DNA from: Streptosporangiaceae bacterium
GTDB taxonomy: Bacteria; Actinomycetota; Actinomycetes; Streptosporangiales; Streptosporangiaceae
Reading direction: 5' to 3'
DNA: 39,502 bases
NCBI GenBank assembly: GCA_019245115.1
Contig: JAFARZ010000366.1
Location: forward strand, 1-39,502
The first letter of the stretch is position 1. Each line of letters starts with the position of its first letter. The notes below the pieces were generated by a model, which saw only the letters and a program-made list of their open reading frames with translations, was not told where the DNA came from and did no database searches. Of this stretch, positions 15,784 through 24,628 are shown one piece after another. A program made the position numbers and the translations under genes.

Positions 15784-16896
15784 GAGCTCTATGGTCTCAG
15801 GGGGGCCGTGGTAGCCGTTCAGGCGGCGGAACAGCATTTCGGCGGCGATGCGGCCTAGTTCGCCGGTGTTCTGGGCCACGACCGTGACGCCGGGTTCCAG
15901 CAGGTCGGCCAGTTCCAGGTCGTCGAAGCCGACCAGGGCGACCGATGCGCGAGCGGAACGGAGTTCGCGCAGGGCCAGGGCGGTTACCCGGTTGTTGCCG
16001 CAGAATACGGCGGTCACCGGCGCGGTGCCCAATTGGCCTGGGCCGCCGGCCGCGGCGCCGAATTGGCCTGGGCCTCCGGCCGCGGCGCCGAATTGGCCTG
16101 GGCCTCCGGCCGCGGCGCCCAATTGGCCTGGGCCTCCGGCCGCGGCGCCCAATTGGCCTGGGCCTCCGGCCGCGGCGCCGGTCAGCATACGGTCCAGCGC
16201 GGCACCAACGCCGGAAGGGCTGGGGCTGGCCATGGTTATCCAGGAGTCGGCGACCGCAAGGCCGGCCGCGGCCATGGCGTCGCGGTAACCCTGGTGCCGC
16301 TGCGCGGCGGTGTAGATGCGCGAGTCGTCACCGATGAAGCCGATCCGGCGGTGCCCGTTGCCAATCAGGTGAGCCACCCCGGACGCGGCGCCGTCCCGGT
16401 TGCCGGTCAGCACGGTGTCCGCCTCGATCAGGCGCGGCGGCCGATCCACGAACACCACCGCGCAGCCGTGGGCGATCTCCGGCTCGAGGTAGGTGTGATC
16501 CCGCGAGGCCGGGATGATGATCAGGCCATCCACCCGGCGCGCGCAGAAGGCCAGGGCGAGAGTCCGCTCGCGGTCAGGATCCTCGTCACTGGAGCCGGTG
16601 ATCAGCAGGGCGTGATGGCGCGCCGCCACATCCTCGACGGCCCGGGACAGTGTGGCATAGAACGGATCGCCGATGTTCTCCAGGATCAGGCCTATCGAGG
16701 CGGTCTGACCCCGGCGCAGCACCCGGGCGCCATCATTGCGCCGGTAGCCCAGTTCCGTGATCGACTGCTGGACCCGCTCGGCCATCTGCGGGCGGACGCC
16801 CGGCTCACCGTTGACCACCCGGGACACGGTCTTCACAGCGACACGGGCGTGCTGAGCCACGTCTCGCATGGTAGGCCGTGTCCCGTGGGTGGTCAT
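15676..16896 (-). CDS. LacI-family regulator with internal repeat insertion
   Basis: A 406-residue regulator, longer than the usual 330-350. The HTH is at residues about 9-55 (TMRDVAQHARVAVKTVSRVVNG). The periplasmic-binding-like domain contains IGLILENIGDPFYATL, DGLIIIPAS, VVFVDRPP, GNGHRRIGFIGD and LVGFDDLELADLL. Two additions explain the length: five 10-residue units GAAAGGPGQ(L/F) at residues 240-289, in a loop before the TAVFCGNN strand, and a duplicated tail at 373-406 (TTLIPRGSGELPP, then TTLISRGSPELPP). It lies 22 bp downstream of the GH92 gene on the same strand and probably regulates it. Start ATG 16896 (MTTHGTRPTM) is chosen over the open upstream frame because the HTH begins here. 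Confidence 0.9.
   Translation of the reverse strand: MTTHGTRPTMRDVAQHARVAVKTVSRVVNGEPGVRPQMAERVQQSITELGYRRNDGARVLRRGQTASIGLILENIGDPFYATLSRAVEDVAARHHALLITGSSDEDPDRERTLALAFCARRVDGLIIIPASRDHTYLEPEIAHGCAVVFVDRPPRLIEADTVLTGNRDGAASGVAHLIGNGHRRIGFIGDDSRIYTAAQRHQGYRDAMAAAGLAVADSWITMASPSPSGVGAALDRMLTGAAAGGPGQLGAAAGGPGQLGAAAGGPGQFGAAAGGPGQFGAAAGGPGQLGTAPVTAVFCGNNRVTALALRELRSARASVALVGFDDLELADLLEPGVTVVAQNTGELGRIAAEMLFRRLNGYHGPPETIELPTTLIPRGSGELPPSGLTHLTTLISRGSPELPPPI
16030..16179 (-). repeat. Five 30-bp in-frame units inside LacI (GGPGQ repeat)
   Basis: Five nearly identical 30-bp units, each coding for ten residues GAAAGGPGQ(L/F). The same 30-bp unit occurs twice at 25819-25878 and once at 38565-38594, in different genes, and a 16-bp piece lies at 39439-39454. 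Confidence 0.9.
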
Positions 16897-16918
16897 GTCA
16901 TCTAACCCCGCTAAAGGA

Positions 16919-19900
16919 TCAAGCGGCTGATATCGCGAAGATACCGATAGAGCCGTTGTTGACAGTGGCAGGCAGTGTAATGCTGGCCACCGTCTTGGAG
17001 CTATCGATCGGGATCGTCGCGGTGAACAGATAGGTGTTGATCGTCTGCTTCGTGCCATCGGTGGCGTTGCGGTACGGGAGGGTGGCGACGGTAACGTTGC
17101 CGAACTGGGGCGAGCCGCTGCCCCCGCCCAGCGTCCAGTCGGTCATGCCGAGGGTGGCCGTGGCTGTCGTGCCGTCGGTGTAGGTCACCGTTACCGTGCC
17201 CGACGCGCCGGTGGTGCCGGCGTTGACGGCGCTGCCAAGCAACCCGATGTTCTTGGCGCCGCTTGGCGCCGTGATGGCGATCGTCTGGCCCGACGCCTCG
17301 ACCGCGTCCGGCTGGCTGGCCGTGGCACTGGGCATCGTATAGGTGATTCCGCCGGAGGTGACGGTAGCACCTGGTCCGAGCCCAGCCGCGGTCAGCGCCT
17401 GCTCCGAATAACTGAACCCGTCGCCGTCGTAGTTGGCGGTCGTCGGGGCGCCGTCATCGCTGATACCGGTCACGTTGTAGTAGGGCGCCAGATCGCCTGG
17501 CTTGGCGATCACGACGCTCAGCTGGACCGGGATCACGCTGCCCGACGGGCTGGTGAATGTTATGGGAACCGAGTAGTCCCCGTCGGTGCTGCCGGCCGTG
17601 ACACTGAGGCTGACGCTGGCCGAACCGCTGGCTGGGACGGACAGCGTGCCGGAGGATGGCGTCACCGTCACGCCGGCCGGCGGACTGGCCGTCCAGCCCA
17701 CTGTCTGGGCGTTCGCCAGGGACTGGAGGTTCAGGTTCACGGTGGCCGACGCACCGGGTGTGAGGTAGACCGTCCCGGAGCTAAGTGACGCCGATGCGGC
17801 GAAGGTCGGGCCGTAGGACGGCGGCGCGTCCGCGGCGGCACTCCCCCACGAGGTGGGAGACGTACCCAGCGTCCAGTCAAGCGTGGCGCCCTTGCTCAGC
17901 GTGGAGAACGGGACGTAAAGCTTGCTGTCCGCCGCACCGTTGATCTTCAGCGAGTCCACGTAGTACGTGGTGGGCGACGCGCCGGGAGCGTTGATCGTGA
18001 TCGTCTTCCCGCTCGGCAAAGTGATCACAGCGTGCGGGAACCCGGGACTGCTGAACACGAGCGTGTCCGTACCGGAGTTCTCCGGGTACATGCCGAGCAT
18101 CTCCCAGATGAACGTGGAGCTGTTAGCGCCGAGGTCGTCATTGTTGTTCAGGCCGGACGGGCCGGGCAGGTACATGCCATTGCGGATGTTGTTCACCGCC
18201 TGCTGGGTGCCCGCCGGGTCGCCGGCGTAGTCCAGCGCGTTCTGCTCACCGAAGTCGAACTCGTTGGTGAGCTGGGCGAACATGCCGAAGCCGTTCGGCT
18301 CGGACAGGTACTTCTGGAGCGCCGGCACCACCTTGGCGTTGCCGCCGAGCAGCGAGAACAGGCCCGGGTAATCGTTGGGCACGTTCCACAGGTACTCGTA
18401 AGCGTCGCCCTCGACGTAGTGGGCGGTGGTGGTCGGGCTGATGCCGGCCACGAACGCCCCGCTGGAGTTCCGCGGGTTGAGCAGGCCGTTGGCCCCGTTG
18501 AACACGTTCACCCAGTTGTTGGCCCGGTTCTGGAGCATGGTGGCGTCGGCGGTGTCACCGAGCGCCTTCGCGAACTGGGACAGGGCAAGGTCCTCGGAGT
18601 CGTACTCCAGCAGGGTCGGTACATAGCCGTGCGGGTTGCAGCAGCCGTAGCTGCCGTCCTCGGGCAGGTAGCCGTACTTCTGCTCGAGCGCCTCACCGGG
18701 CCGCACGTCGTTGACGGTGGTGGCCTGTTTGATCATGTCGGTCAGCGCTTCGCTGAGGTTGAAGCTCCGCGCGCCGAACGCGTAGGAGTCGGCGATGATC
18801 GACTGTGACGGGTCTCCGACCATGACGTAGTTGTTCAGGTTCAGGTAGCCCCACTGCTGCAGCAGGCCGTCCTCGGCGTAGTAGTTCAGCTGCGATTGTG
18901 CCTGGTCGCTGGCTTGTGCTGGCGCCAGCATGGCCTGGAGCTGAGCCAGCGAGTGATACGTGTCCCAGCCGGAGTAGATCCCGTACTGGTTCTTCTGGCC
19001 CGGGCTGAGCGTGTGGGTTTTACCGTCGGCGCCGGTGAACTGGCCGTTCACGTCGCTGGTGATGTTGGGCTGCATGAAGTCCTTGTACAGCAGGCTGTAG
19101 AACTGCTGGGTCTGCGCATACGACCCGCCGGAGACCTTGATCTCGCCGAGCAGGCGATTCCAGCTGTTCTGCGCGGCGGTCTTGACGGTGTTGAAGTTCC
19201 AGCCGGGGTTCTCGGTCTGCCAGTTCTGCTTGGCGTTGGCGGCGGACACGTAGGAGATGCCGACCTTGGCCTGGATCGTCTGGGTGGAACTGGTGTCGAA
19301 GGTCAGGAACACGGCGTCCGGGTTGGTCTGGCCGGACTGGGTGATGACCTGGGACGCGGTGAACGGCTGGCTGAACGTGATGTCGAAGTAGACGGTGTAG
19401 AGCTGGGTCTGGCCGTCGTTGACCTTCTCACCGCAGAACTGACCGCTGGTGTCCGAGCCCATGACCTCGTTGTTGCCGACCACCGTGGCGGTGGACGCGG
19501 TGTCACCGTTCTGGCTGCCCATCAGCTTGATCAGGAAGTCAGCGGCGGTGGTCTTCGGGAACGTGAAGTCGCCCATGGCGCTGTGCGGCGTCTCGGCGAA
19601 CTGCGAGGTGATCGTGTCGGGCAGGTTGCTCTGTGCGGAGTAGTAGCCGGCCTGCGCCACCTCACCGGTGTTGGTGAACGAGGTGGTGGCCTGGCTCGGG
19701 TCGCCGCTCGGCAGCGATCCGGTCATCGGCAGGATCGGCACGTCGCCCGCGGCGCCGCAGCCGGGGCCGGATATGTGGGTCAGGCTGTAGCCCCACAGCG
19801 ATTCGTCGCCGTACTGGTAGCCGCCGCCGGCGTTGTAGGTCGGCATGGTGTCGGGACTCCACTGGACCATGCCGAACGGCACGTCCGCGCCCGGGAACGT

Positions 19901-20293
19901 GTTACCGCCGCTGCTTGTCCACGTGCGGGTGTCCACCAGCGTCGCGGGGTTGCTGACCGTCGACAACGTGGACTTGTTGTTCGCGCCGGCCGGAAGCCGG
20001 GGCGAGCTGAGCGCGGGCGGACACGAGGCCACCCGGCCGTTCGCGCCCTTTGCGCAGCTCACCGGGGGTGATTTCGCCCCGGCGAGTTTGACCGTCGCAC
20101 CGGCGGAGCCCGGCTCCGCCGCACCGGCGGAGCCCGGCGGGGGGCTTGCTGTCGGACTCGGACTGGGGCTTGGTGTCGCGGCCCGAGCCGCGGCGCCCCC
20201 GACTGAGGGGATCACGGCGACGAGGATCGCGGCGATGGCCAGGATCATCCAGCCGGTTCTACGGGTGATGCCAGCGTGCTGCCTGGTGCGCAT
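16919..20293 (-). CDS. Secreted GH92-family alpha-mannosidase-like protein
   Basis: A 1124-residue exported enzyme from the ATG at 20293, with AGGAGG seven bases upstream. It has a signal peptide (WMILAIAAILVAVIPSVGGAAARA), then a Pro/Ser/Gly linker with a duplicated AEPGSAGA block. The glycoside hydrolase family 92 body follows: VDTRTWTSSGGNTFPGADVPFGMVQWSPDT in pieces, YSLTHISGPGC, YSGWDTYHSLAQLQAMLAP, GNAKVVPALQKYL, DDLGANSSTFIWEMLGMYPE. After about residue 810 come a NEW3-like beta domain (VTPSSGTLSVPASGSASVSL) and a C-terminal carbohydrate-binding-like beta domain. GH92 enzymes are calcium-dependent exo-alpha-mannosidases that trim yeast or plant mannans. The downstream LacI gene is the likely regulator. 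Confidence 0.88.
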   Translation of the reverse strand: MRTRQHAGITRRTGWMILAIAAILVAVIPSVGGAAARAATPSPSPSPTASPPPGSAGAAEPGSAGATVKLAGAKSPPVSCAKGANGRVASCPPALSSPRLPAGANNKSTLSTVSNPATLVDTRTWTSSGGNTFPGADVPFGMVQWSPDTMPTYNAGGGYQYGDESLWGYSLTHISGPGCGAAGDVPILPMTGSLPSGDPSQATTSFTNTGEVAQAGYYSAQSNLPDTITSQFAETPHSAMGDFTFPKTTAADFLIKLMGSQNGDTASTATVVGNNEVMGSDTSGQFCGEKVNDGQTQLYTVYFDITFSQPFTASQVITQSGQTNPDAVFLTFDTSSTQTIQAKVGISYVSAANAKQNWQTENPGWNFNTVKTAAQNSWNRLLGEIKVSGGSYAQTQQFYSLLYKDFMQPNITSDVNGQFTGADGKTHTLSPGQKNQYGIYSGWDTYHSLAQLQAMLAPAQASDQAQSQLNYYAEDGLLQQWGYLNLNNYVMVGDPSQSIIADSYAFGARSFNLSEALTDMIKQATTVNDVRPGEALEQKYGYLPEDGSYGCCNPHGYVPTLLEYDSEDLALSQFAKALGDTADATMLQNRANNWVNVFNGANGLLNPRNSSGAFVAGISPTTTAHYVEGDAYEYLWNVPNDYPGLFSLLGGNAKVVPALQKYLSEPNGFGMFAQLTNEFDFGEQNALDYAGDPAGTQQAVNNIRNGMYLPGPSGLNNNDDLGANSSTFIWEMLGMYPENSGTDTLVFSSPGFPHAVITLPSGKTITINAPGASPTTYYVDSLKINGAADSKLYVPFSTLSKGATLDWTLGTSPTSWGSAAADAPPSYGPTFAASASLSSGTVYLTPGASATVNLNLQSLANAQTVGWTASPPAGVTVTPSSGTLSVPASGSASVSLSVTAGSTDGDYSVPITFTSPSGSVIPVQLSVVIAKPGDLAPYYNVTGISDDGAPTTANYDGDGFSYSEQALTAAGLGPGATVTSGGITYTMPSATASQPDAVEASGQTIAITAPSGAKNIGLLGSAVNAGTTGASGTVTVTYTDGTTATATLGMTDWTLGGGSGSPQFGNVTVATLPYRNATDGTKQTINTYLFTATIPIDSSKTVASITLPATVNNGSIGIFAISAA

Positions 20294-20823
20294 GTGGAGT
20301 CCTCCTAACACTGCGCATGGGAACCAGCGCGTGAAACGCTACGTAGCCTTTCGTTGGGCTTTGCGCTATGACAACGATGTCAACTCGGAATCCGAGCGAA
20401 GTCAACCATTGAAGAAACGAATTATGGCGATATTTCACATTAAAGAACAGATTCGAACGGCACTAAGGTGCGGCTCTGCGCGATCGGCCTCACTGTCGAC
20501 TATCACGGACTGACCGGCAGCGGCGACGATGGCGCCATCGAGTTCGCTGGGCCGGACCCGCGGGGTTCCGGGGTCGTCCCCCCGGGCCAGCCCTGCGAAC
20601 ACCCACCGACATGAATGGCGCCATCGATACGCCTAGGAGGCGGAAGCGAGCGGGCGCGGGCGCGCGGGGCGGGAGCGGGAGCGCGGGCGCGCGGGGCGGA
20701 CGCGGGCGGGAACGGGGGCGCGGCGGCGAGCGAAGCGAGCTTCGCCGATCGTCAGGCCCGCGAAGGCCCGAGGGGCCTTCCGGCTGGGCGATACTGCGGA
20801 CGGAAGCGTCGCAGGCGGGGGGT
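20294..20823. other. Intergenic region between GH92 and arginine deiminase
   Basis: No credible gene. The 20320-20460 part is the GH92 promoter region; a GTAGCGTTTCACGCGCT-type inverted sequence near 20327-20345 could be a LacI-type operator, though it is not a strong match. From about 20635 to 20730 the sequence is a GC-only low-complexity stretch (GCGCGGGCGGGAGCGG-like runs). A GAAGGCCC/GGGGCCTTC hairpin lies near 20762-20780. Confidence 0.5.
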
Positions 20824-20849
20824 CTGGGGGGTTGGTTTATACCCCCCAG
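20824..20849 (-). terminator. Terminator hairpin of the arginine deiminase gene
   Basis: Perfect eight-base-pair stem CTGGGGGG/CCCCCCAG with a ten-base AT-rich loop, 4 bp beyond the deiminase stop codon. There is no strong T tract. Confidence 0.7.
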
Positions 20850-20853
20850 AAGA

Positions 20854-22071
20854 TCAAGCCGGGTCGCGCTCTATGGGGCAGGTCATGCACCGCGGGCCGC
20901 CGCGGCCGCGGCCCAGCTCGCTGCCCGCGATCGTGACCACCTCGATGCCGTGACTGCGCAGCATGGTGTTCGTGGCCACATTGCGCTCGTAACCGACGAT
21001 GACACCGGGAGCGACCGCCAGGTAGTTGTTGCCGTCGTCCCATTGCTCGCGCTCGGCCGCCCTGACGTCCTCGTTCGTGCTGAGCAGGGTCACCTTGCCG
21101 ACGTCAAGGACCTCCGCCACCTTGTCCCACAAGCTGTCGTTGCCGCGCACCGTGAGCTCGCCATCGCCGTCCCCTGGGGTGAGCGTCCATGATCGCAGTC
21201 CCGGGTCCAGATAGGGATACAGCACGAAGGTGCCGACGTCGATCATGGTCAGCACGGTGTCCAGGTGCATCATGGCGCGGGTGGCCGGCAGCTCGATCGC
21301 GATCACCACGCTCACATGCCCGCGGAACAGCTCCCGGGCGAGCAGTTCGACCGCCATCGGGGTGGTCCGCTCCCCCATACCGATCATCACCGCGCCGTTG
21401 CCCAGCACATGCACGTCACCGCCTTCGATGCTGGCGGGCTGGTGGCTGTCGTACTCGTCGCGGGTATAGAAAACGAACCGCTCGGTCGCGAACATCGGGT
21501 GGTACCGGTAGATCGCCCGGCTGTGCAGCGTCTCGCGCTGGCGGGCCGGCTTGGCCATCGGATTCACCGACACGCCGCCGTACACCCAGCAGGAGGCGTC
21601 CCGCTGATAGAGATGGTTGGGCAGCGGCGGCAGCACGAAGTCATCCGCGTGCAGCACGTCCCAGGTCAGGCTGTGTGGCCGGGCCGGATGCAGGTCGGCC
21701 TTCAGCACGCCACCGATCAGGAACTCGGCCAGCGCCACGCCGTCCAGGTCCTCGAACAGCGCGCGTACCGGCGCGGCCATGCTCGGTCCCAGAATCTGGG
21801 GAGTGCAGACGCGGTCCAGGATGAAGGCGCGACCCTCGGGCATCTGGAGGGTCTCGGCCAGTAGCTGCGCGAAGTAATGCACGCGCACGCCCTTGTCCCG
21901 CAGCACCTGCGCGAACGCGTCGTGTTCCTCCTTGGCCCGCCTGGCCCACAGCACGTCGTCGAACAGCAGCTCATCGACGTTTCGCGGGGTCAGCCGGGAC
22001 AGTTCCAGCCCCGGCCGGTGCACGATAACCTGCCGAAGCTGTCCCACCTCGGACTGAACGCTGAACGACAC
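20854..22071 (-). CDS. arcA: Arginine deiminase
   Basis: A 405-residue enzyme that hydrolyses arginine to citrulline and ammonia in the cytosol. Family motifs in order are: SEVGQLRQVIVHRPGLE; FDDVLW with the substrate-binding Asp; PLPNHLYQRDASCW; SIEGGDVHVLG with the Glu-Gly-Gly-Asp; MHLDTVLTMID with the catalytic His; and RCMTCPIERDP near the end, with the nucleophilic Cys at about residue 395. Length is standard. The start is GTG 22071 (MSFSVQSEVG), with no strong ribosome site. No ornithine carbamoyltransferase or carbamate kinase gene is adjacent, so it may supply citrulline and ammonia rather than work in a full arc operon here. Confidence 0.93.
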   Translation of the reverse strand: MSFSVQSEVGQLRQVIVHRPGLELSRLTPRNVDELLFDDVLWARRAKEEHDAFAQVLRDKGVRVHYFAQLLAETLQMPEGRAFILDRVCTPQILGPSMAAPVRALFEDLDGVALAEFLIGGVLKADLHPARPHSLTWDVLHADDFVLPPLPNHLYQRDASCWVYGGVSVNPMAKPARQRETLHSRAIYRYHPMFATERFVFYTRDEYDSHQPASIEGGDVHVLGNGAVMIGMGERTTPMAVELLARELFRGHVSVVIAIELPATRAMMHLDTVLTMIDVGTFVLYPYLDPGLRSWTLTPGDGDGELTVRGNDSLWDKVAEVLDVGKVTLLSTNEDVRAAEREQWDDGNNYLAVAPGVIVGYERNVATNTMLRSHGIEVVTIAGSELGRGRGGPRCMTCPIERDPA

Positions 22072-22114
22072 AGGAAGAACACTACGCCAACCTCAAGACC
22101 CTGGATTTATAACA

Positions 22115-22158
22115 AACGGCGGTGGCTCGACGACTGGGGACGTTGAACCACCGCCGTT
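22115..22158. repeat. Inverted pair of the AACGGCGGTGG motif
   Basis: AACGGCGGTGG at 22115-22125 faces its reverse complement CCACCGCCGTT at 22148-22158, with 22 bp between. This could be a collapsed insertion-sequence remnant with both ends abutting, or a terminator-like hairpin. It adjoins the broken TetR fragment. Confidence 0.5.
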
Positions 22159-22169
22159 CGTCGAAAAGG

Positions 22170-22268
22170 GTCTTTAAAATGCGCGTGGCCAGACCGTCGA
22201 GAACCACGTCGAGACCGTAGGCGAACTTGTCGTCGCGGACCTTGGCTGGGTCTTCGGGCGGCGCGGAG
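22170..22268 (-). pseudogene. TetR-family regulator, C-terminal fragment
   Basis: On the minus strand a short frame reads PEDPAKVRDDKFAYGLDVVL then DGLATRI, matching the C-terminal end of TetR-family ligand domains. Nothing upstream on this strand provides the HTH or ligand core; a MacB-type permease end abuts instead. The downstream end runs into the inverted repeat at 22115-22158. It is judged a remnant left by deletion. Confidence 0.5.
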
Positions 22269-22272
22269 GTAA

Positions 22273-22925
22273 GACGGTACGCAGCGCTTCGGTGGGCGAC
22301 AGGCGGGCGGCCCGGGTGGCCGGATAGAGACCGGCGATCCCCCCGATGACAACGGCGACGGCCAGTCCGCCCCACAGGCCGATCGACGGTATGAACAGCG
22401 TCCAGTGCCGGCTTGCGGCCACGGCGGCGGTGATACCCGCTCCGGCGGCCAGCCCGGCCGCGCCGCCGAGGCCTGCGAGGATCACCGCCTCGGTCAGGAA
22501 CTGCGCGGCGATATGGATCCTCGCGGCGCCCAGTGCCCTGCGCAGGCCGATCTCGGTGCGGCGCTCGAGTACCGCGATCACCATGACGTTGGCGATCCCG
22601 ATGCCGCCGACGAGCAGGGCGACGGCGCCCAGGCCGAGAAACAAAGTGGTGGACGCGGCGGCGACCGCTACCCGGGCGGTAAGCGCGGCCGACGGCTGGC
22701 TAACCGCTACGTCGCGCCGCCTGGTATCCGAGGACGGTGACCGGGTAACGGCTGGTGGCGGCGTTGAGGAAGCTGCCCTGGCGGAGCGTCGCACCGAGGA
22801 CGGTCAGCAGCGAGGGGTCGGCCGCCCGGGCGGCCAGGCCGCCGGTGTCGACGACGGGGACCTTGCCGGTCCGGTACACCCGGGCGCTGACCAGTATCGC
22901 CGTTGGGGCGGCCTGCGCCACGCCA
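22273..22925 (-). pseudogene. MacB-type ABC permease remnant
   Basis: About 150 residues of the FtsX-like C-terminal membrane part remain in one frame: ALTARVAVAAASTTLFLGLG, LLVGGIGIANVMVIAVLERR, EIGLRRALGA and the normal-looking C-terminus LSPTEALRTV. Upstream, in a different frame, is a piece of the extracytoplasmic MacB domain (AILVSARVYRTGKV, LLTVLGATLRQGSFLN, RYPVTVLG). Between the two, roughly half the periplasmic domain is missing, and the N-terminal helix is absent. Frameshift plus deletions make this a pseudogene. Confidence 0.7.
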
Positions 22926-22933
22926 GAGACGCT

Positions 22934-23066
22934 GTCGGTCACCGAAGAGACCGTGAAAAGCCACGTGTCCAGCATCCTGGCCAAGACGGGCCTCGCCGAC
23001 CGTACTCAGGCGGCCATCTTCGCCCTCAAACAGCACCTGGTCCCGCTCGACCAGGCCCTCGGCCCG
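22934..23066 (+). pseudogene. LuxR/NarL response-regulator C-terminal HTH fragment
   Basis: The plus-strand frame reads LSVTEETVKSHVSSILAK, then TGLADRTQAAIFALKQHLV: the last three helices of a NarL-type DNA-binding domain and its end. The receiver domain and first HTH helix are missing; the fragment abuts the MacB remnant, which faces the other way. It ends against the stop codon of the SPFH gene at 23067. Confidence 0.6.
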
Positions 23067-24194
23067 TTATTCGGGGTCGGGGGGGATAGTGGTGTCGGCG
23101 GAGGCGGCGCCATTGGCCTGGGCGGGGTTGTCGGGAACCGGTGCGTCGATGGCCGGGGAAAGTCCGGCATCGAGCACCGGAGAGACACCGGCGGCATCGA
23201 GGACCGCGCTGATGTTCAGGCCTTCGGCCGACGTCACGGCCGCGCTCGGCTCATGGGCGGGTTCGCGCTTGTCCTTGGGTCGATCGCGCCGGTCCCTGGG
23301 CCGGCCGGATTCCTCGGACGCCTGGTCCGGGCTGAAGGCATTCGTCACCATCTTGAGCGCGGTCGTGACCTCGCTGGGGATGACCCAGAACGTGTTGCCC
23401 GCACCCTGGGCCAGCTGCGGCAGCGTCTGGAGATACTGGTAGGCGAGCAGCTTGGGGTCGGGGTCGTTGTCGTGCACGGCCTGGAAGACCTGCTCGATCG
23501 CCTGCGCCTGCCCCTCGGCACGCAGGATGGCGGCCTGCTTGGCACCTTCGGCGGTGAGGATGGCGCTTTGCTTCTCGCCCTCGGCGGTCAGGATCTTGGA
23601 CTGCCGTACACCCTCGGCGGTGAGGATCGCGGCGCGCTTCTCCCGCTCGGCGCGCATCTGCTTCTCCATCGCATCCTTGACGGACTTCGGCGGGTCGATG
23701 GCCTTGATCTCCACCCGGGTGACCCGGATGCCCCATTTGCCGGACGCGTCGTCGAGCACGGTACGCAGCGCGTTGTTGATCTTGTCGCGGGAGGTGAGCG
23801 TCTGCTCCAGGTCCATGGTGCCGATCACGCTGCGGAGCACGGTGGCGGTGAGCTGCTCGATGGCCAAGATGTAGTTGGTGATCTCGTAGTCGGCCGCGCG
23901 CGGGTCGGTGACCTGGAAGAACAGCACGGTGTTGATCAGCACTACGAGGTTATCCTCGGTGATCACCGGCTGGCCATCGAACGAGACCACCTGCTCGCGG
24001 AGGTCGATCTCCTTTTTCACCCGATCGATGAAGGGGACGATGAAGTTCATCCCCGGCTCCAGCGTCTTCGAATACCGGCCGAACCGCTCGACATTGCGCG
24101 CACGGGCCTGCGGCACGATGCGTACCGAACGGATGACCGTGATCACGACGAGCAGGGCGACGACCGCGGCGATGATGGCTGACGCCAACTCCAT
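23067..24194 (-). CDS. SPFH/band-7 (stomatin-like) membrane protein
   Basis: A 375-residue protein from the ATG at 24194 (MELASAII). One N-terminal membrane helix (residues about 3-22) is followed by the SPFH domain (VPQARARNVERFGRYSKTLEPG, then VPFIDRVKKEIDLREQVVSF) and a heptad-rich region with repeated ILTAEG units (residues about 190-245) typical of stomatin/QmcA proteins. A variable acidic, Ala-rich tail completes it. SPFH proteins form oligomeric scaffolds in the membrane. It sits 2 bp downstream of an NfeD-type gene, the classic partner. Confidence 0.92.
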   Translation of the reverse strand: MELASAIIAAVVALLVVITVIRSVRIVPQARARNVERFGRYSKTLEPGMNFIVPFIDRVKKEIDLREQVVSFDGQPVITEDNLVVLINTVLFFQVTDPRAADYEITNYILAIEQLTATVLRSVIGTMDLEQTLTSRDKINNALRTVLDDASGKWGIRVTRVEIKAIDPPKSVKDAMEKQMRAEREKRAAILTAEGVRQSKILTAEGEKQSAILTAEGAKQAAILRAEGQAQAIEQVFQAVHDNDPDPKLLAYQYLQTLPQLAQGAGNTFWVIPSEVTTALKMVTNAFSPDQASEESGRPRDRRDRPKDKREPAHEPSAAVTSAEGLNISAVLDAAGVSPVLDAGLSPAIDAPVPDNPAQANGAASADTTIPPDPE

Positions 24195-24196
24195 GG

Positions 24197-24628
24197 CTAC
24201 TCCCGGGGATAGACGAGCGCGGTGGCACCCTTGATCTGCATGACGTCGACCTTGGTGCCAACCGGGATCACCAGCGACTCGTCGTAGGGGCGCGAGGACC
24301 ACTCCTCGCCGTCGATGCGAACGCGTCCACTGTGCTCACTGACTTCTTGGGTGACGACCGCGGACCGGCCGACGAGGGCGGCAACTCCGGTGCGGAGTTG
24401 AGGCGGCTGTTTGACGTGCTTGATCGCGATCGGGCGGACGAAGCCTAGCCCGGCGACGGCCGCGGCTACGAACGCGGCCAACTGGAACGGAACACCGATG
24501 TGGAACGTCCCGACCACGGCCGCGACCACCGCCGCGACCGCTATAAGGCCGAAAGCCAACGTCGTGGTCAGGAGTTCGGCAACGCCGAGTACGGCTGCCA
24601 CGATCAGCCATACGATCCAGGACACCAT
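24197..24628 (-). CDS. NfeD-like membrane protein
   Basis: A 143-residue protein. Two or three hydrophobic helices fill residues 3-72 (IVWLIVAAVLGVAELLTTTLAFG, VAAVVAAVVG, LAAFVAAAVAGLGFV). A soluble OB-fold domain follows at about 80-143 (GVAALVGRSAVVTQEV, GRVRIDGEEWSSRP, VIPVGTKVDVMQIKGATALV). This is the short NfeD form without the ClpP-like protease. It is the promoter-proximal gene of a two-gene operon with the SPFH gene, and the two products are expected to act together in the membrane. Confidence 0.9.
   Translation of the reverse strand: MVSWIVWLIVAAVLGVAELLTTTLAFGLIAVAAVVAAVVGTFHIGVPFQLAAFVAAAVAGLGFVRPIAIKHVKQPPQLRTGVAALVGRSAVVTQEVSEHSGRVRIDGEEWSSRPYDESLVIPVGTKVDVMQIKGATALVYPRE

Noticed and set aside
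16030..16179. Regular 30-bp repeats as a CRISPR array
   Set aside because: There are no spacers: units are contiguous, translated in frame within LacI, and no cas gene is present.
20635..20730. GC-only stretch as a coding or structured RNA region
   Set aside because: It is low-complexity with no consistent pairing; nothing beyond composition supports a function.
22755..24182. Plus-strand frame of 475 codons opposite the SPFH gene
   Set aside because: Only 22934-23066 looks like real protein (LuxR fragment); the rest is the complement of the SPFH gene.
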